Part shown: one piece after another, positions 20,601 to 28,847 of the stretch
How the letters are laid out: each line of letters opens with the position of its first letter
How positions within the stretch are numbered: the stretch's first letter is position 1
Assembly (NCBI GenBank): GCA_026129165.1
Contig: JAHCIP010000014.1
Coordinates: 1-39,600 of the forward strand
DNA length: 39,600 bases
Direction: 5' to 3'
Origin: Anaerolineae bacterium
Lineage (GTDB): Bacteria > Chloroflexota > Anaerolineae > Epilineales > JAHCIE01
Notes under the pieces: model-generated
What the model saw: only the letters and a program-made list of their open reading frames with translations
Databases searched by the model: none
What the model was told of the DNA's origin: nothing
Position numbers and translations under genes: made by a program

Positions 20601-23351
20601 CTACTTATCCCGCGTCTTGTCCCCTAGCGCGGCCTGCGCAGCGGCCAGGCGGGCAATCGGCACACGGTAGGGCGAGCACGACACGTAGTTGAGGCCCGTG
20701 CGGTAGCAGAACTTCACCGACTCCGGCTCGCCACCGTGTTCACCGCAGATACCCACCTCCAATTCAGGTCGCGTCTGCCGGCCGAGCTGCACGCCCATCT
20801 CCAATAGCTTGCCCACACCCTTCTGGTCGAGTACCTGGAAGGGGTCGTCCTTCAGAATCTTGCGCTCGACGTAGAGCGGCAGGAAGCGGCCCGCGTCGTC
20901 GCGGCTCATGCCCATCGTCGTCTGGGTCAGGTCGTTGGTCCCGTAGCTGAAGAACTCGGCCTCGCGGGCAATCTCATCGGCCAGCAGGGCGGCGCGCGGC
21001 AACTCGATCATGGTCCCGACCATGTACTCGAAGTTCTGGCCGCTCTCCGCCTTGATCTTCTCCGCCGTCGCCCGCACCTTGCTGGCCTGGTCGGTCAACT
21101 CGTTCAGGTCGCCCACCAGCGGAATCATCACCTCCGGAATCACCTTGATGCCCTGCTTGAGGCAGTCCGCCGCCGCCGTGAAAATGGCGCGCGCCTGCAT
21201 CTCCGTAATCTCCGGGTAGATAATCCCCAAGCGGCAGCCCCGGAAGCCCAGCATCGGGTTAAACTCGTGCAACTGCTCGATGGTCGCCTGAACCTTCTCC
21301 AGGGTGATGCCCATCTTCTGGGCCAGGTCACGCTGCTCCGCCTCCTCGTGGGGCAGGAACTCGTGCAGCGGCGGGTCAATGGTGCGGATGATGACCGGGT
21401 AGCCGTCCATCTCCTTGAAGATGCCGACAAAGTCTTCCGTCTGCATCCCGGCCAGCTTGTCCAGCGCGCCCAGGTACAGCCGCTTCGGCTCCTCGATCTG
21501 GCGCGTAATCTCGGCGATGCGCGCCTCGTCCTTGGCCGCCTGCGCCCCGTTCAGCTCGCGCTCCAGCCGCTTGTAGTCCAGGCCGGACAGAATCATCTGC
21601 CGCACCGAGTCGATACGGTCGCCGCCGAAGAACATGTGCTCCGTGCGGCACAGGCCGATGCCCTCCGCCCCGAACTGGCGGGCCACCCGCGCATCACGCG
21701 GCGTGTCGGCGTTGGCGCGGACGCCCATGGTGCGGAACTCGTCCACCCACTGCATGAACTCGCCAAAGTCACCGCTCATGCTCGCGTCCACCAGCGGCGC
21801 CTGGCCCAGGATGACCTGGCCGGTCGAGCCGTCCACGCTAATCCACTCGCCTTCCTTGACCGTCGTGCCGTTGGCGCTGAACTGCTTATTCTTGTAGTCC
21901 ACGCGAATCTCGCCCGCGCCCGCCACGCACGGCTTGCCCATGCCGCGCGCCACCACCGCCGCGTGGCTGGTCATGCCGCCGCGCGCCGTCAAGAACGCCT
22001 GGCTGACCTCCATGCCGTGAAAGTCCTCCGGGGCCGTCTCGGTGCGGACCAGAATGACCTTGTGGCCGTCTCTGGCCCAGTTCACCGCGTCGTCCGGGTC
22101 GAACACAACCTGGCCGCTAGCCGCGCCGGGGCTGGCCGGCAGGCCCGTCGTCAGGACACTCAGCTTGGCCTTGGGGTCAATCGAGGGGTGGAGCAACTGG
22201 TCCAGGGCGGCTGGCTCGACGCGCAGCACGGCGTCCCGCTTGGAGATCAGGCCCTCATGCACGTGGTCCACCGCGATCTTGACGGCGGCGCGGCCCGTGC
22301 GCTTGCCCGTGCGCGTCTGGAGCATGTAGAGTTTGCCGCGCTCGACGGTGAACTCCAGGTCCTGGATGTCCTTGTAGTACTTCTCCAGGCGCTCAGCGTA
22401 GGTCTTGAATTCCTGGTACGCGGCCGGCATCTCCTGCGCCAGGTCGTCCAGGCCCTTGGGGGTGCGGACGCCAGCCACCACGTCCTCGCCCTGCGCGTTG
22501 GTCAGGTACTCGCCGTACAGGATATTCTCGCCAGTCGCAGGGTTGCGCGTGAAGGCCACACCCGTCGCGGAGTCGTTGCCCATGTTGCCGAACACCATCG
22601 TCTGGACGTTGACCGCCGTACCCAGGTTGTCGGCAATCTTGTTGACGCGGCGGTAGTCAATGGCGCGCCGACCCATCCACGAGCCAAACACCGCGCCAAT
22701 CGCCATCTTCAGTTGGTCATACGGGTCTTCGGGGAACTCGATACCCGCGTCCTGTTTGATAATCTGCTTGAAGCGCTCGGAAATCTGGTCTAGCTCCTCG
22801 GACGACAGGTCGGTGTCCTGGCGGTGCTGGCCGCCCTTCTCCTTGTACTCATCCATCACATGCTCAAACTTATCGCCCGCCACCCCCAGCACGATCTTGC
22901 CAAACAGTTGGACAAAGCGGCGGTAGGCGTCGGCGGCGAAGCGCGGATTATTCGTCAAGCGGGCGATGCCCTGTTTCGTCTGCGCGTTCAGACCGAGGTT
23001 GAGGACGGTGTCCATCATGCCCGGCATCGAGAACTTCGCGCCCGAGCGCACCGAGACCAGCAGCGGGTTAGTCGGGTCGCCAAACTTCTTGCCCGTGCGC
23101 TGCTCCACATCCTTCAGCGCCGCCAGCACCTGGTCCCACATACCCTCTGGAAATTGCTTTCCATTGGCGTAGTACTCGTTACAGGCTTCGGTGGTGATGG
23201 TGAAGCCCGGCGGGACTGGCAGGCCCGCGCGGGTCATGTCCGCCACGCCCGCGCCCTTGCCACCCAGCAACGACCGCACGCCGTCCCACGACCCCATGCG
23301 CTTCTCGGCATCATTGACCTCGGTAAAGAGGTATACCCATTTGTGCGCCAT
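20601..23351 (-). CDS. ppdK: Pyruvate, phosphate dikinase
   Basis: 916 residues. It interconverts pyruvate, ATP and phosphate with phosphoenolpyruvate, AMP and pyrophosphate. N-terminal ATP-grasp part: 'LLGGKGAGVADMTRAGLPVPPGFT' (~30-52) and 'LLVSVRSGAKFSMPGMMDTVLNLG' (~105). Central swivelling domain with the phospho-histidine in 'GGMTSHAAVVARGMGKP' (~457). C-terminal TIM barrel with 'GLCRTEHMFF', 'MLGFRGCRLGI' and the catalytic Cys in 'GICGEHGGEPESVKF' (~868). Full length for bacterial PPDK, all catalytic residues present. AAGGAG is 7 bases before ATG 23351. It stands alone between convergent DUF4926 and a repeat-rich gap. Consistent with gluconeogenesis or pyrophosphate-linked glycolysis. 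Confidence 0.96.
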   Translation of the reverse strand: MAHKWVYLFTEVNDAEKRMGSWDGVRSLLGGKGAGVADMTRAGLPVPPGFTITTEACNEYYANGKQFPEGMWDQVLAALKDVEQRTGKKFGDPTNPLLVSVRSGAKFSMPGMMDTVLNLGLNAQTKQGIARLTNNPRFAADAYRRFVQLFGKIVLGVAGDKFEHVMDEYKEKGGQHRQDTDLSSEELDQISERFKQIIKQDAGIEFPEDPYDQLKMAIGAVFGSWMGRRAIDYRRVNKIADNLGTAVNVQTMVFGNMGNDSATGVAFTRNPATGENILYGEYLTNAQGEDVVAGVRTPKGLDDLAQEMPAAYQEFKTYAERLEKYYKDIQDLEFTVERGKLYMLQTRTGKRTGRAAVKIAVDHVHEGLISKRDAVLRVEPAALDQLLHPSIDPKAKLSVLTTGLPASPGAASGQVVFDPDDAVNWARDGHKVILVRTETAPEDFHGMEVSQAFLTARGGMTSHAAVVARGMGKPCVAGAGEIRVDYKNKQFSANGTTVKEGEWISVDGSTGQVILGQAPLVDASMSGDFGEFMQWVDEFRTMGVRANADTPRDARVARQFGAEGIGLCRTEHMFFGGDRIDSVRQMILSGLDYKRLERELNGAQAAKDEARIAEITRQIEEPKRLYLGALDKLAGMQTEDFVGIFKEMDGYPVIIRTIDPPLHEFLPHEEAEQRDLAQKMGITLEKVQATIEQLHEFNPMLGFRGCRLGIIYPEITEMQARAIFTAAADCLKQGIKVIPEVMIPLVGDLNELTDQASKVRATAEKIKAESGQNFEYMVGTMIELPRAALLADEIAREAEFFSYGTNDLTQTTMGMSRDDAGRFLPLYVERKILKDDPFQVLDQKGVGKLLEMGVQLGRQTRPELEVGICGEHGGEPESVKFCYRTGLNYVSCSPYRVPIARLAAAQAALGDKTRDK

Positions 23352-23432
23352 GCGTTACTCCTTGAAAGAATGATAGAGAGGGGGCTGTCTCCTGCGTGTC
23401 CAGTCTCGCCCCTCGTTTTGACAACCACTACA

Positions 23433-23505
23433 AGGGGGTGGGGTTGCGCCCGAAGGGGGTAGGGGCGCGGTTACCGCGCCCTGGACGGGCAAACCCCACC
23501 CCTAC
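23433..23505. repeat. Family B repeat upstream of ppdK
   Basis: Outer stem AGGGGGTGGGGTTGCGCCCG (from 23433) against CGGGCAAACCCCACCCCT (to 23503), with an inner perfect hairpin GGGCGCGGT-TACCGCGCCC and the family ends GTAGGGG (23459) and CCCCTAC (23505). It is 80 bp before the ppdK start on the promoter side. The 320-bp gap 23352-23671 otherwise holds only the family C copy and a hairpin at the higA end. Confidence 0.8.
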
Positions 23506-23557
23506 AGCCACCTCACCGACGACAACCCCACGCCCTTGTGGAGACTTTATTATCCTG

Positions 23558-23593
23558 ATAACCTCCCGAAGGTTCGGCAACCTTCGGGAGGTT
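23558..23593. repeat. Family C hairpin, copy 2
   Basis: ATAACCTCCCGAAGGTT (23558-23574), a 3-base loop, then AACCTTCGGGAGGTT, perfectly complementary over 15 bases. It shares its left arm base for base with the copy at 6495-6511. It lies in the gap between the higA end and ppdK. Confidence 0.8.
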
Positions 23594-23671
23594 GGAACCG
23601 CGAAAAAACCCACCGCCTCCTAGAATACATCTGACTCAAGTAACCCGCCGAGTGAATTTCTCCACTCAGCG

Positions 23672-24088
23672 TTACGCTTCCTCTACCTGGGCGATGAACA
23701 CGGCGGGCGAGACGTGGAACCGCTTCGCCAGGGTCCGGATTTGCCCGACATCCAGCTCGCGCTTGCCCGCCAGGATGTCCGACACACGGTCGGGCGAGCC
23801 AAGCTCTGGCAAATCCGAGGCTGTCAGCCCGTGTTCCTCCATCAAGAACCGCAATATCTCCGCCCCAGAACAGATGGGCAGCGGATAGTGCTGTTCCTCA
23901 TAGGCATGGACCACCGTTCCCAGCACGTCGAGTAGATCATACAGCGGATGCAGCTCGTCGGTCCCTACCTCGTCCACCAAGTGATTGAGCCGCTCCACCG
24001 CCTGCTCATACTCCCGTTCGTTCCGAATCGAGAGCAGGGGACCAACTCTTGCCCACTGGGTTTGGATGTCCTTCGGGATTGCGCTCAT
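23672..24088 (-). CDS. higA: HigA-type antitoxin (XRE family)
   Basis: 138 residues from ATG 24088, overlapping the TGA of higB as ATGA. N-terminal helical part 'IRNEREYEQAVERLNHLVDE' and 'HPLYDLLDVLGTVVHAYEEQ', typical of the longer HigA proteins with a C-terminal DNA-binding domain. That helix-turn-helix is 'ILRFLMEEHGLTASDLPELG', 'SPDRVSDILAGKRELDVGQI' and 'RTLAKRFHVSPAVF'. It should neutralise HigB and repress the pair. The stop codon TAA lies within an imperfect hairpin (23640-23675). Confidence 0.9.
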   Translation of the reverse strand: MSAIPKDIQTQWARVGPLLSIRNEREYEQAVERLNHLVDEVGTDELHPLYDLLDVLGTVVHAYEEQHYPLPICSGAEILRFLMEEHGLTASDLPELGSPDRVSDILAGKRELDVGQIRTLAKRFHVSPAVFIAQVEEA

Positions 24089-24372
24089 GGCTTCCAAGCC
24101 CCCCTGTCATATTCCTGATGGGTCAGAACATGGCGGATGTACACCTTTCCCCGGTTGAAGTGAACCGAGGCGATGAGCCGATACTTGTTACCGCCAATGT
24201 TGAATACGATTAAGTCACCCACCTTATCGGCGCTGGGAAACGCAGCCCGCAATTCCTCAAAGCTTCCAAATTCCGTCGTCTCTACGATCTTGGCCCATCG
24301 AACCAACGCGGTTTCAGCATCGGGATGCTGTCCCCAAAAGTCACGCAACGCTTTGCGAGAGATGACGCGCAT
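24085..24372 (-). CDS. higB: HigB family type II toxin
   Basis: 95 residues. RelE-superfamily mRNA interferase of the HigB_toxin type: 'MRVISRKALRDFWGQHPDAE', 'ALVRWAKIVETTEF', 'FPSADKVGDLIVFNIGGNKY' and 'RLIASVHFNRGKVYIRHVLT', ending 'HQEYDRGAW'. All family motifs are intact, so it is probably active. No clear Shine-Dalgarno site; a weak TATACC lies 5 bases before the ATG, so either a leaderless transcript or read-through from glyQS, 50 bases upstream on the same strand, would express it. Confidence 0.92.
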   Translation of the reverse strand: MRVISRKALRDFWGQHPDAETALVRWAKIVETTEFGSFEELRAAFPSADKVGDLIVFNIGGNKYRLIASVHFNRGKVYIRHVLTHQEYDRGAWKP

Positions 24373-24421
24373 GGGCCGGTATATCCGAGAACGCGAGGCA
24401 ACAATACTAGGCTACCCTCGT

Positions 24422-27400
24422 CTAGAACTCCTCCACCTTGCTCAGATCCACCAGGCTCATCGGCAACCGGGCAATCCTCTGCAATAGGGCGCGGCGATTG
24501 GTGCGGACGTCTGCATCCTTGTCCTCCACCAGCACGGCGTCGAAGAAGGTGTTGATGGGCGCGACAAGGCTCTGCATGGCCGTGAACACCTGGTCCAGGC
24601 TATTTGCACCGTCGAACTGCCCCTCCACTACCTGGAGCGCCGCGTACAACCCGCGCTCCGCGTCGTGGACAAAGCGGGCCGGGTCCAGCGGGAAGGTCTC
24701 CGTGTGGCTGCGCACCAGGCGCACGCACCGCGCATAGGCCGTCAGGAACGCGGACCACTCCGACTGCTGCGTCCACGCTGTGAGTTGCTGCAAGCCCTGG
24801 ACCACACCGGCCGGGTTGTCCCGCTGCGCCGCCAGTACGGCCTGCACCAGGTCATAGCGACCCCCCTGGTCGCGCAGCCACTGCTCCAGGCGGGCCAGGA
24901 TAAAGTCGCGCACCGCCGTCTGCGCCACCTTATCCACCGCCACCGGCTGGACCGCCGCCGCCTCGGCAATCAGTTGCGTCAGCGACACCGCGCCGCGACC
25001 GTCGTCTACCTCCGTCGCCCGTCCTCCATCGTCCGTCTTCCGTCTGCCTTCCGCCAATAACCGCGCCAACCCCAGCGCCGTGCGCCGCAGGCCCAGCGGG
25101 TCCTGCGTAGCCGTGGGCTGCTGGCCGACGGCGAACATGCCCACCAGGGCGTCCAGGCGGTCGGCCACGCTCAGCGCGAAGCCCACCGGGCTGCCCGGCA
25201 GCTTATCCGTGGCCGACTTGGGCAAGTACTGCTCGTAGATCGCCAGCGCCACCGCCTCCGGCTCGCCATCCGAGCGCGCATAGTCGCGGCCAATCGCCCC
25301 CTGGAGGCCCGTCAACTCGGTCCCCATTTGCGTGGCAACATCGGCCTTGCTCAGGCGCGCCGCCCGCTTGAGCCACTGCGTTTCTTGCTCGGACAGGCCG
25401 AAGGCTGGCCCAAAGCTCTCGGCCAGCCGTGCCAGCCGTTCGGTCTTCGCTAGCAGCGAGCCAAGCTTGGCATGGACGGTGATCCGCTCCAACTGGGGAA
25501 CGAACTCTTCCAGCCGATGCTGACGGTCGCGCTTGACAAAGTAGGCCGCGTCGGCGAAGCGGGCGCGGACCACCGCCTCGTTGCCAAAGCGAATGTTCTC
25601 AGCGTGCGCAGCGTTGCCGTTGGCGATGGCGATGAAGTACGGCAGCAGCGACGAAGGACGGACGACGGACGACGGATGCTCTGCCGTCTGTCCTCCGTCC
25701 TTCGTCCTTCGTCCTTCGTCGCGCAGCACGGCGAAGTACCGCTGGTGCTTGCGCATGACCGTGATGAGCACATCCTGCGGCAGGTCGAGGTACTCCTTCT
25801 CGAAGCTGCCCCGCACGGCCACCGGCTGCTCCACCAGGTGCACCACCTCGTCCAGCAGGCCCGGGTCGTCGGAGATGACCCCGCCGACTTCCGCCGCCGA
25901 CTTCCGCGCCTGCTCAAGGATCATCTGGCGGCGCTCCGCCGGGTCCAGCACGATGCCCGTCGCCCGCATGACCTTGCCGTAGTCCTCGGCCTGGGCGATG
26001 GGCAGGTCAGGCGAGCCTTGCGGCCGCAGCCCGCGCGTCGTCGCGCCCGCCTGGAGGCCGGCGTACTCGAACGGGACGACGGCCCGCCCGTGCAAGGCGA
26101 CGAGCCAGCGCACCGGCCGCGAGAAGGCCACGTTGGACGGGTTCCAGCGCATGGCCTTGCCGAAACTGAGGCCCGCGATGAGCTTGGGCAGCGCCTCGCT
26201 CAACACCTCACTGGCTGGCCGCCCCGTCTCCGTCTTGACCACCGCGGCGTAGCGCTTGCCCTCACGGTCGCGCACCTGGACCGCTTCGGGCGCGACACCC
26301 TGGGCGCGAGCAAAGCCGGTTAGGGCTGGCGTCGGCTGGCCGTCCTTGAAGGCCACCTGGGCCGGCGGCCCGAAGACCTCCACCTCGCGGTCGGGCTGGC
26401 GGTCGGCCAGGCCCTTGATGCACACGGCGACCCGGCGCGGCGTCCCCAGCACGTCGAGACGGGTGTAATCCAGGCGAGCTTCACTCAGCAGTCTAGGGAA
26501 GGCCGCCTTCAACTGGTCCAACGCGCCCTGGAGGTCCTGGGGTGGCAACTCCTCCGTCCCAATCTCCAGCACAAAGTCGGCTGGCTCTGTCGGCGCGGGG
26601 CCGCCCTCGGCCGGCAGCGGCGCGGGGGCGGGCAGGTAGTCGCCCATCAGCCGCAGCAGCGGGTAGCCCTGCGCCTCGCGCTCCCGCAGATACGCCTGCG
26701 CCACCTCGCGCGACAACTGGCGCATCCGCCCGAAGTAGCGCGTGCGGTCGGTCACGCCAATCGCGCCCCGCGCGTCGAGGATGTTGAACGTGTGCGACAT
26801 CCTCAGCACGTAGTCGTGGGCCGGGAAGATCAGGTTGTGCTTGAGGCAGTGCTCGGCCTGCTGGGCGTAGACCTCAAACAGGCGCAGATGCGTCTCCACG
26901 TCGGCCACATCCAGGTAGTAGGTCGAGTGCTCGAACTCTGGGCGCAGGTTGACGTCGCCCACCGAAATCATGTCGTTCCAGCAGATGTCCTTGAAGTGGC
27001 GCGCGCCCTGGATGGCCATGGCGATGCGGTCGAGGCCGTAGGTAATCTCGACGGAGACGGGGTCCAGCCGCGTACCGCCGGCTTCCTGGAAGTAGGTGAA
27101 CTGGGTAATCTCCAGCCCGTTGAGCCACACCTCCCAGCCCAGCCCCCACGCGCCGAGGGCGGGCGACTCCCAGTTGTCCTCGACAAAGCGGATGTCGTGC
27201 TCCAGGGGGTCAATGCCGATGGCGCGCAGGCTGTCCAGGTACATCTGCTGCGGGTCGCCCGGATCGGGCTTGAGGATGACCTGGTACTGGTGGTGCATCT
27301 GCATGCGGTTCGGGTTCTCGCCGTAGCGCGCATCGTCGGGCCGGATGGACGGCTCGACATAGCCGACGCGCCACGGTTCGGGGCCAAGGACGCGCAGCGA

Positions 27401-27547
27401 GGTGGCCGGGTTGCCCGTCCCCGCCCCGACCTGGACGTTGTACGGCTGCCAGATGAGCGCGCCCCGGCTGGCCCAGAACTCGTGCAGGCGGGCAATCATG
27501 TCTTGGAAGTTGAGGGGTTTGGTGGGTTGTGAGTGGTGGTCAGTCAC
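24422..27547 (-). CDS. glyQS: Glycyl-tRNA synthetase, alpha and beta subunits fused, with two in-frame repeats
   Basis: 1041 residues. It charges tRNA-Gly. Residues ~1-290 are the catalytic alpha unit ('[20 protein letters not shown]', '[20 protein letters not shown]', '[20 protein letters not shown]', '[14 protein letters not shown]'). A Pro/Ala linker (~305-325) leads to the beta unit ('[15 protein letters not shown]', '[10 protein letters not shown]', '[17 protein letters not shown]'). Most bacteria have separate glyQ and glyS; fusion is known in some lineages and in plastids. Repeat-encoded loops lie at ~607-634, exactly between 'QRYFAVL' and '[11 protein letters not shown]', where other GlyS proteins have only a few residues, and at ~828-850 after '[10 protein letters not shown]'. 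It follows recO and a DUF2283 gene with a 30-base gap. recO-glyQ-glyS adjacency is widespread. Confidence 0.95.
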   Translation of the reverse strand: MTDHHSQPTKPLNFQDMIARLHEFWASRGALIWQPYNVQVGAGTGNPATSLRVLGPEPWRVGYVEPSIRPDDARYGENPNRMQMHHQYQVILKPDPGDPQQMYLDSLRAIGIDPLEHDIRFVEDNWESPALGAWGLGWEVWLNGLEITQFTYFQEAGGTRLDPVSVEITYGLDRIAMAIQGARHFKDICWNDMISVGDVNLRPEFEHSTYYLDVADVETHLRLFEVYAQQAEHCLKHNLIFPAHDYVLRMSHTFNILDARGAIGVTDRTRYFGRMRQLSREVAQAYLREREAQGYPLLRLMGDYLPAPAPLPAEGGPAPTEPADFVLEIGTEELPPQDLQGALDQLKAAFPRLLSEARLDYTRLDVLGTPRRVAVCIKGLADRQPDREVEVFGPPAQVAFKDGQPTPALTGFARAQGVAPEAVQVRDREGKRYAAVVKTETGRPASEVLSEALPKLIAGLSFGKAMRWNPSNVAFSRPVRWLVALHGRAVVPFEYAGLQAGATTRGLRPQGSPDLPIAQAEDYGKVMRATGIVLDPAERRQMILEQARKSAAEVGGVISDDPGLLDEVVHLVEQPVAVRGSFEKEYLDLPQDVLITVMRKHQRYFAVLRDEGRRTKDGGQTAEHPSSVVRPSSLLPYFIAIANGNAAHAENIRFGNEAVVRARFADAAYFVKRDRQHRLEEFVPQLERITVHAKLGSLLAKTERLARLAESFGPAFGLSEQETQWLKRAARLSKADVATQMGTELTGLQGAIGRDYARSDGEPEAVALAIYEQYLPKSATDKLPGSPVGFALSVADRLDALVGMFAVGQQPTATQDPLGLRRTALGLARLLAEGRRKTDDGGRATEVDDGRGAVSLTQLIAEAAAVQPVAVDKVAQTAVRDFILARLEQWLRDQGGRYDLVQAVLAAQRDNPAGVVQGLQQLTAWTQQSEWSAFLTAYARCVRLVRSHTETFPLDPARFVHDAERGLYAALQVVEGQFDGANSLDQVFTAMQSLVAPINTFFDAVLVEDKDADVRTNRRALLQRIARLPMSLVDLSKVEEF
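25000..25054. repeat. Family E half-element inside glyQS
   Basis: Pyrimidine-rich units CCTCCGTCGCCCGTCCTCC, then GTCCGTCTTCCGTCTGCC on the plus strand, encoding [19 protein letters not shown] in the synthetase. The purine-rich partner arm is missing, so this looks like a decayed or half copy. Confidence 0.65.
25648..25722. repeat. Family E inverted repeat inside glyQS
   Basis: Perfect 12-base terminal arms GCGACGAAGGAC (25648-25659) and GTCCTTCGTCGC (25711-25722), with internal GACGGAC units facing TCCGTCC units. 75 bp long, a multiple of three, and open in the glyQS frame on the minus strand ([16 protein letters not shown]-type peptide). Confidence 0.9.
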
Positions 27548-27576
27548 ACGACTTGTCCTTGCGGGCAGATTTCGCT

Positions 27577-27807
27577 CTAGGCGAGTGCTGGTTGAGTGAG
27601 TAGGAGTTGCGCGACCGGCAGGGCGGACACTTCTAGACGGGCCATGTCTACGTATCGGGCTGCATTCTCGATTTCGATGCCAATGACACGGTTCTCGGTG
27701 TTGAAGTCCAGGACGATGCCGAGCGCAACTTCCTCCGACTCGGTGCTGACGTCATCGGCGAGCTTGATATATAGCATATCGGTATCTGGATAATACTGAA
27801 AGACCAT
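27577..27807 (-). CDS. DUF2283 family protein
   Basis: 76 residues: '[20 protein letters not shown]', '[20 protein letters not shown]', '[18 protein letters not shown]'. This is the whole DUF2283 pattern, a small alpha-beta protein common in Chloroflexi and cyanobacteria, often beside DUF4258 or other toxin-like genes. No such partner is found here: it sits 2 bases after recO and 30 before glyQS, so it travels in a housekeeping operon. Function unknown. An orphan antitoxin-like element inserted between recO and glyQS is one possibility. Confidence 0.85.
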   Translation of the reverse strand: MVFQYYPDTDMLYIKLADDVSTESEEVALGIVLDFNTENRVIGIEIENAARYVDMARLEVSALPVAQLLLTQPALA

Positions 27808-27809
27808 AC

Positions 27810-28598
27810 CTATCCCGCAACAGGATTAACGCCGCGCACCAGTTCCAGGAACTCCGGCGACTTCAAGTGGCGCTCCAGCACCTGGGTCAGGTAGCGCAGT
27901 AGGAGCCGTTCGAGTTCGCGGTGCACGTCCGCGCTGAGCACGAGCGAGCGCACCTGGGGATAGTCGCGGGTCTGGAGGAAACGCAGCACTTTCAGGGCGT
28001 TGAGCGTCAGCGGTAGGGCGTCGCGCTGGCTCGTGCGACACGCCGGGCAGAGCGCACCGCCCGCTGTGGCCGAGAAGTACTGGTCCACCGCGTCGAGAGG
28101 CTGGCCGCAGTTGGCGCAGGCGAAGAGAGACGGCTGGAAGCCGACCAGGCTGAGCAGCCGCAACTCGAAGAAGCGCGTCAGCAAGGCCAGGCTGCTCTCC
28201 CCCTGCGTCTCGCCTAGCGCTTCGAGGCCGCCACGCAGCAGCAGGTAGACATCCTCCTGGGCGTCCTCTTCCTCCAGGAACTTATCCACCAACTCGGCCA
28301 TATAGCTGGCGTAGGTGAAGCGCAGCAGGTCGTCGTGGAGGGCGCGGAACAGGTTGACGGCCTGGGCCTGGGTAATCACGTCCATCGTGCGGCCCTTGGC
28401 GAGGAGCAGGTGGCTCTGGCTGAATAGCTCGATGTGGCCCGCCTTGCGGCTCGTCGTGCGCCGCACGCCCTTGGCGACGGCCCGCAGCTTGCCCCGGTCC
28501 GGCGTCAGCAGGGTCAGCACCCGGTCCGCCTCCCCAAAGTCCTGCCGCTTGAGCACAATCCCCTCGATCCGATAGAGTCGCTCGCGCGCCTGTCGCAC
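27810..28598 (-). CDS. recO: DNA repair protein RecO
   Basis: 262 residues from GTG 28598, chosen because AAGGTGG precedes it at 5 bases and the family starts with 'RLYRIEGIVLKRQDFGEADR'; a GTG at 28643 would add 15 residues within a hairpin repeat. RecO loads RecA onto SSB-coated DNA with RecF and RecR. N-terminal OB fold (~5-85: 'RVLTLLTPDRGKLRAVAKGVRR', 'HIELFSQSHLLLAKGRTMDV'), helical domain, and a zinc site CANC...CPAC (~165-195). The tail 'RYLTQVLERHLKSPEFL' matches the family. It is the first gene of recO-DUF2283-glyQS, with its own promoter. Confidence 0.93.
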   Translation of the reverse strand: MRQARERLYRIEGIVLKRQDFGEADRVLTLLTPDRGKLRAVAKGVRRTTSRKAGHIELFSQSHLLLAKGRTMDVITQAQAVNLFRALHDDLLRFTYASYMAELVDKFLEEEDAQEDVYLLLRGGLEALGETQGESSLALLTRFFELRLLSLVGFQPSLFACANCGQPLDAVDQYFSATAGGALCPACRTSQRDALPLTLNALKVLRFLQTRDYPQVRSLVLSADVHRELERLLLRYLTQVLERHLKSPEFLELVRGVNPVAG

Positions 28599-28612
28599 TT
28601 TGCCCACCTTAG

Positions 28613-28695
28613 CTGCGGCGTTCAGGCCGCAGTGACCATTCACCGTAGGCCGCCTCGTGGCCTAAACGCCACGACTGCTTGCTGGCATTGCCTAC
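28613..28695. repeat. Tandem hairpins in the recO leader
   Basis: CTGCGGC-gttcag-GCCGCAG (28613-28632), followed by an element with GTAGGC...GCCTAC ends (28645-28695) that encloses CGTGGC-ctaaac-GCCACG. The GTAGG...CCTAC ends recall family B. On the minus strand they lie in the ~130-base leader of recO, just before the start codon. Confidence 0.65.
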
Positions 28696-28733
28696 CCTTT
28701 GTTCTAACATCGTCACGCGCTTGCCAATAGAGA

Positions 28734-28761
28734 ATTATACTCCGACTCGGAACAGGCGCAA
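28734..28761 (-). promoter_or_regulatory. recO promoter
   Basis: On the minus strand TTGCGC (28756-28761), 16-base spacer, perfect TATAAT (28734-28739). Predicted start near 28727. It is divergent from, and 8 bases away from, the -35 box of the FMN-reductase promoter. Confidence 0.55.
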
Positions 28762-28768
28762 AAAGGGC

Positions 28769-28815
28769 TTGACAAGAACCGCTTTAGCCCTGTATAATAC
28801 GACCATGTATAATAC
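28769..28815 (+). promoter_or_regulatory. Promoter of the FMN-reductase operon with duplicated GTATAATAC site
   Basis: TTGACA (28769-28774), 18-base spacer, TATAAT (28793-28798). The ten bases TGTATAATAC occur at 28791-28800 and again at 28806-28815, 15 bases apart centre to centre. The inner GTATAATAC is itself a perfect odd palindrome. The second copy lies over the expected transcription start. Two symmetrical sites at this position suggest a repressor of the HxlR/MarR/TetR kind, though the second copy could also be a second -10 box. Confidence 0.65.
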
Positions 28816-28847
28816 AGACATGAACTATTGACCCCAGGAGACAAGTC

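Noticed and set aside
21267-22793. 508-codon open frame on the plus strand opposite ppdK
   Set aside because: It is the antisense register of a clearly conserved PPDK gene; its translation is Val/Leu/His/Arg-rich without domains, as expected from GC-rich codon bias.
24422-27547. A complete defence island (restriction, CBASS, retron or similar) between 16 and 28 kb
   Set aside because: Only a STAND NTPase and TA/Uma2 genes are present. The remaining genes are housekeeping, and no cyclase, reverse transcriptase, methylase or helicase partner is found.
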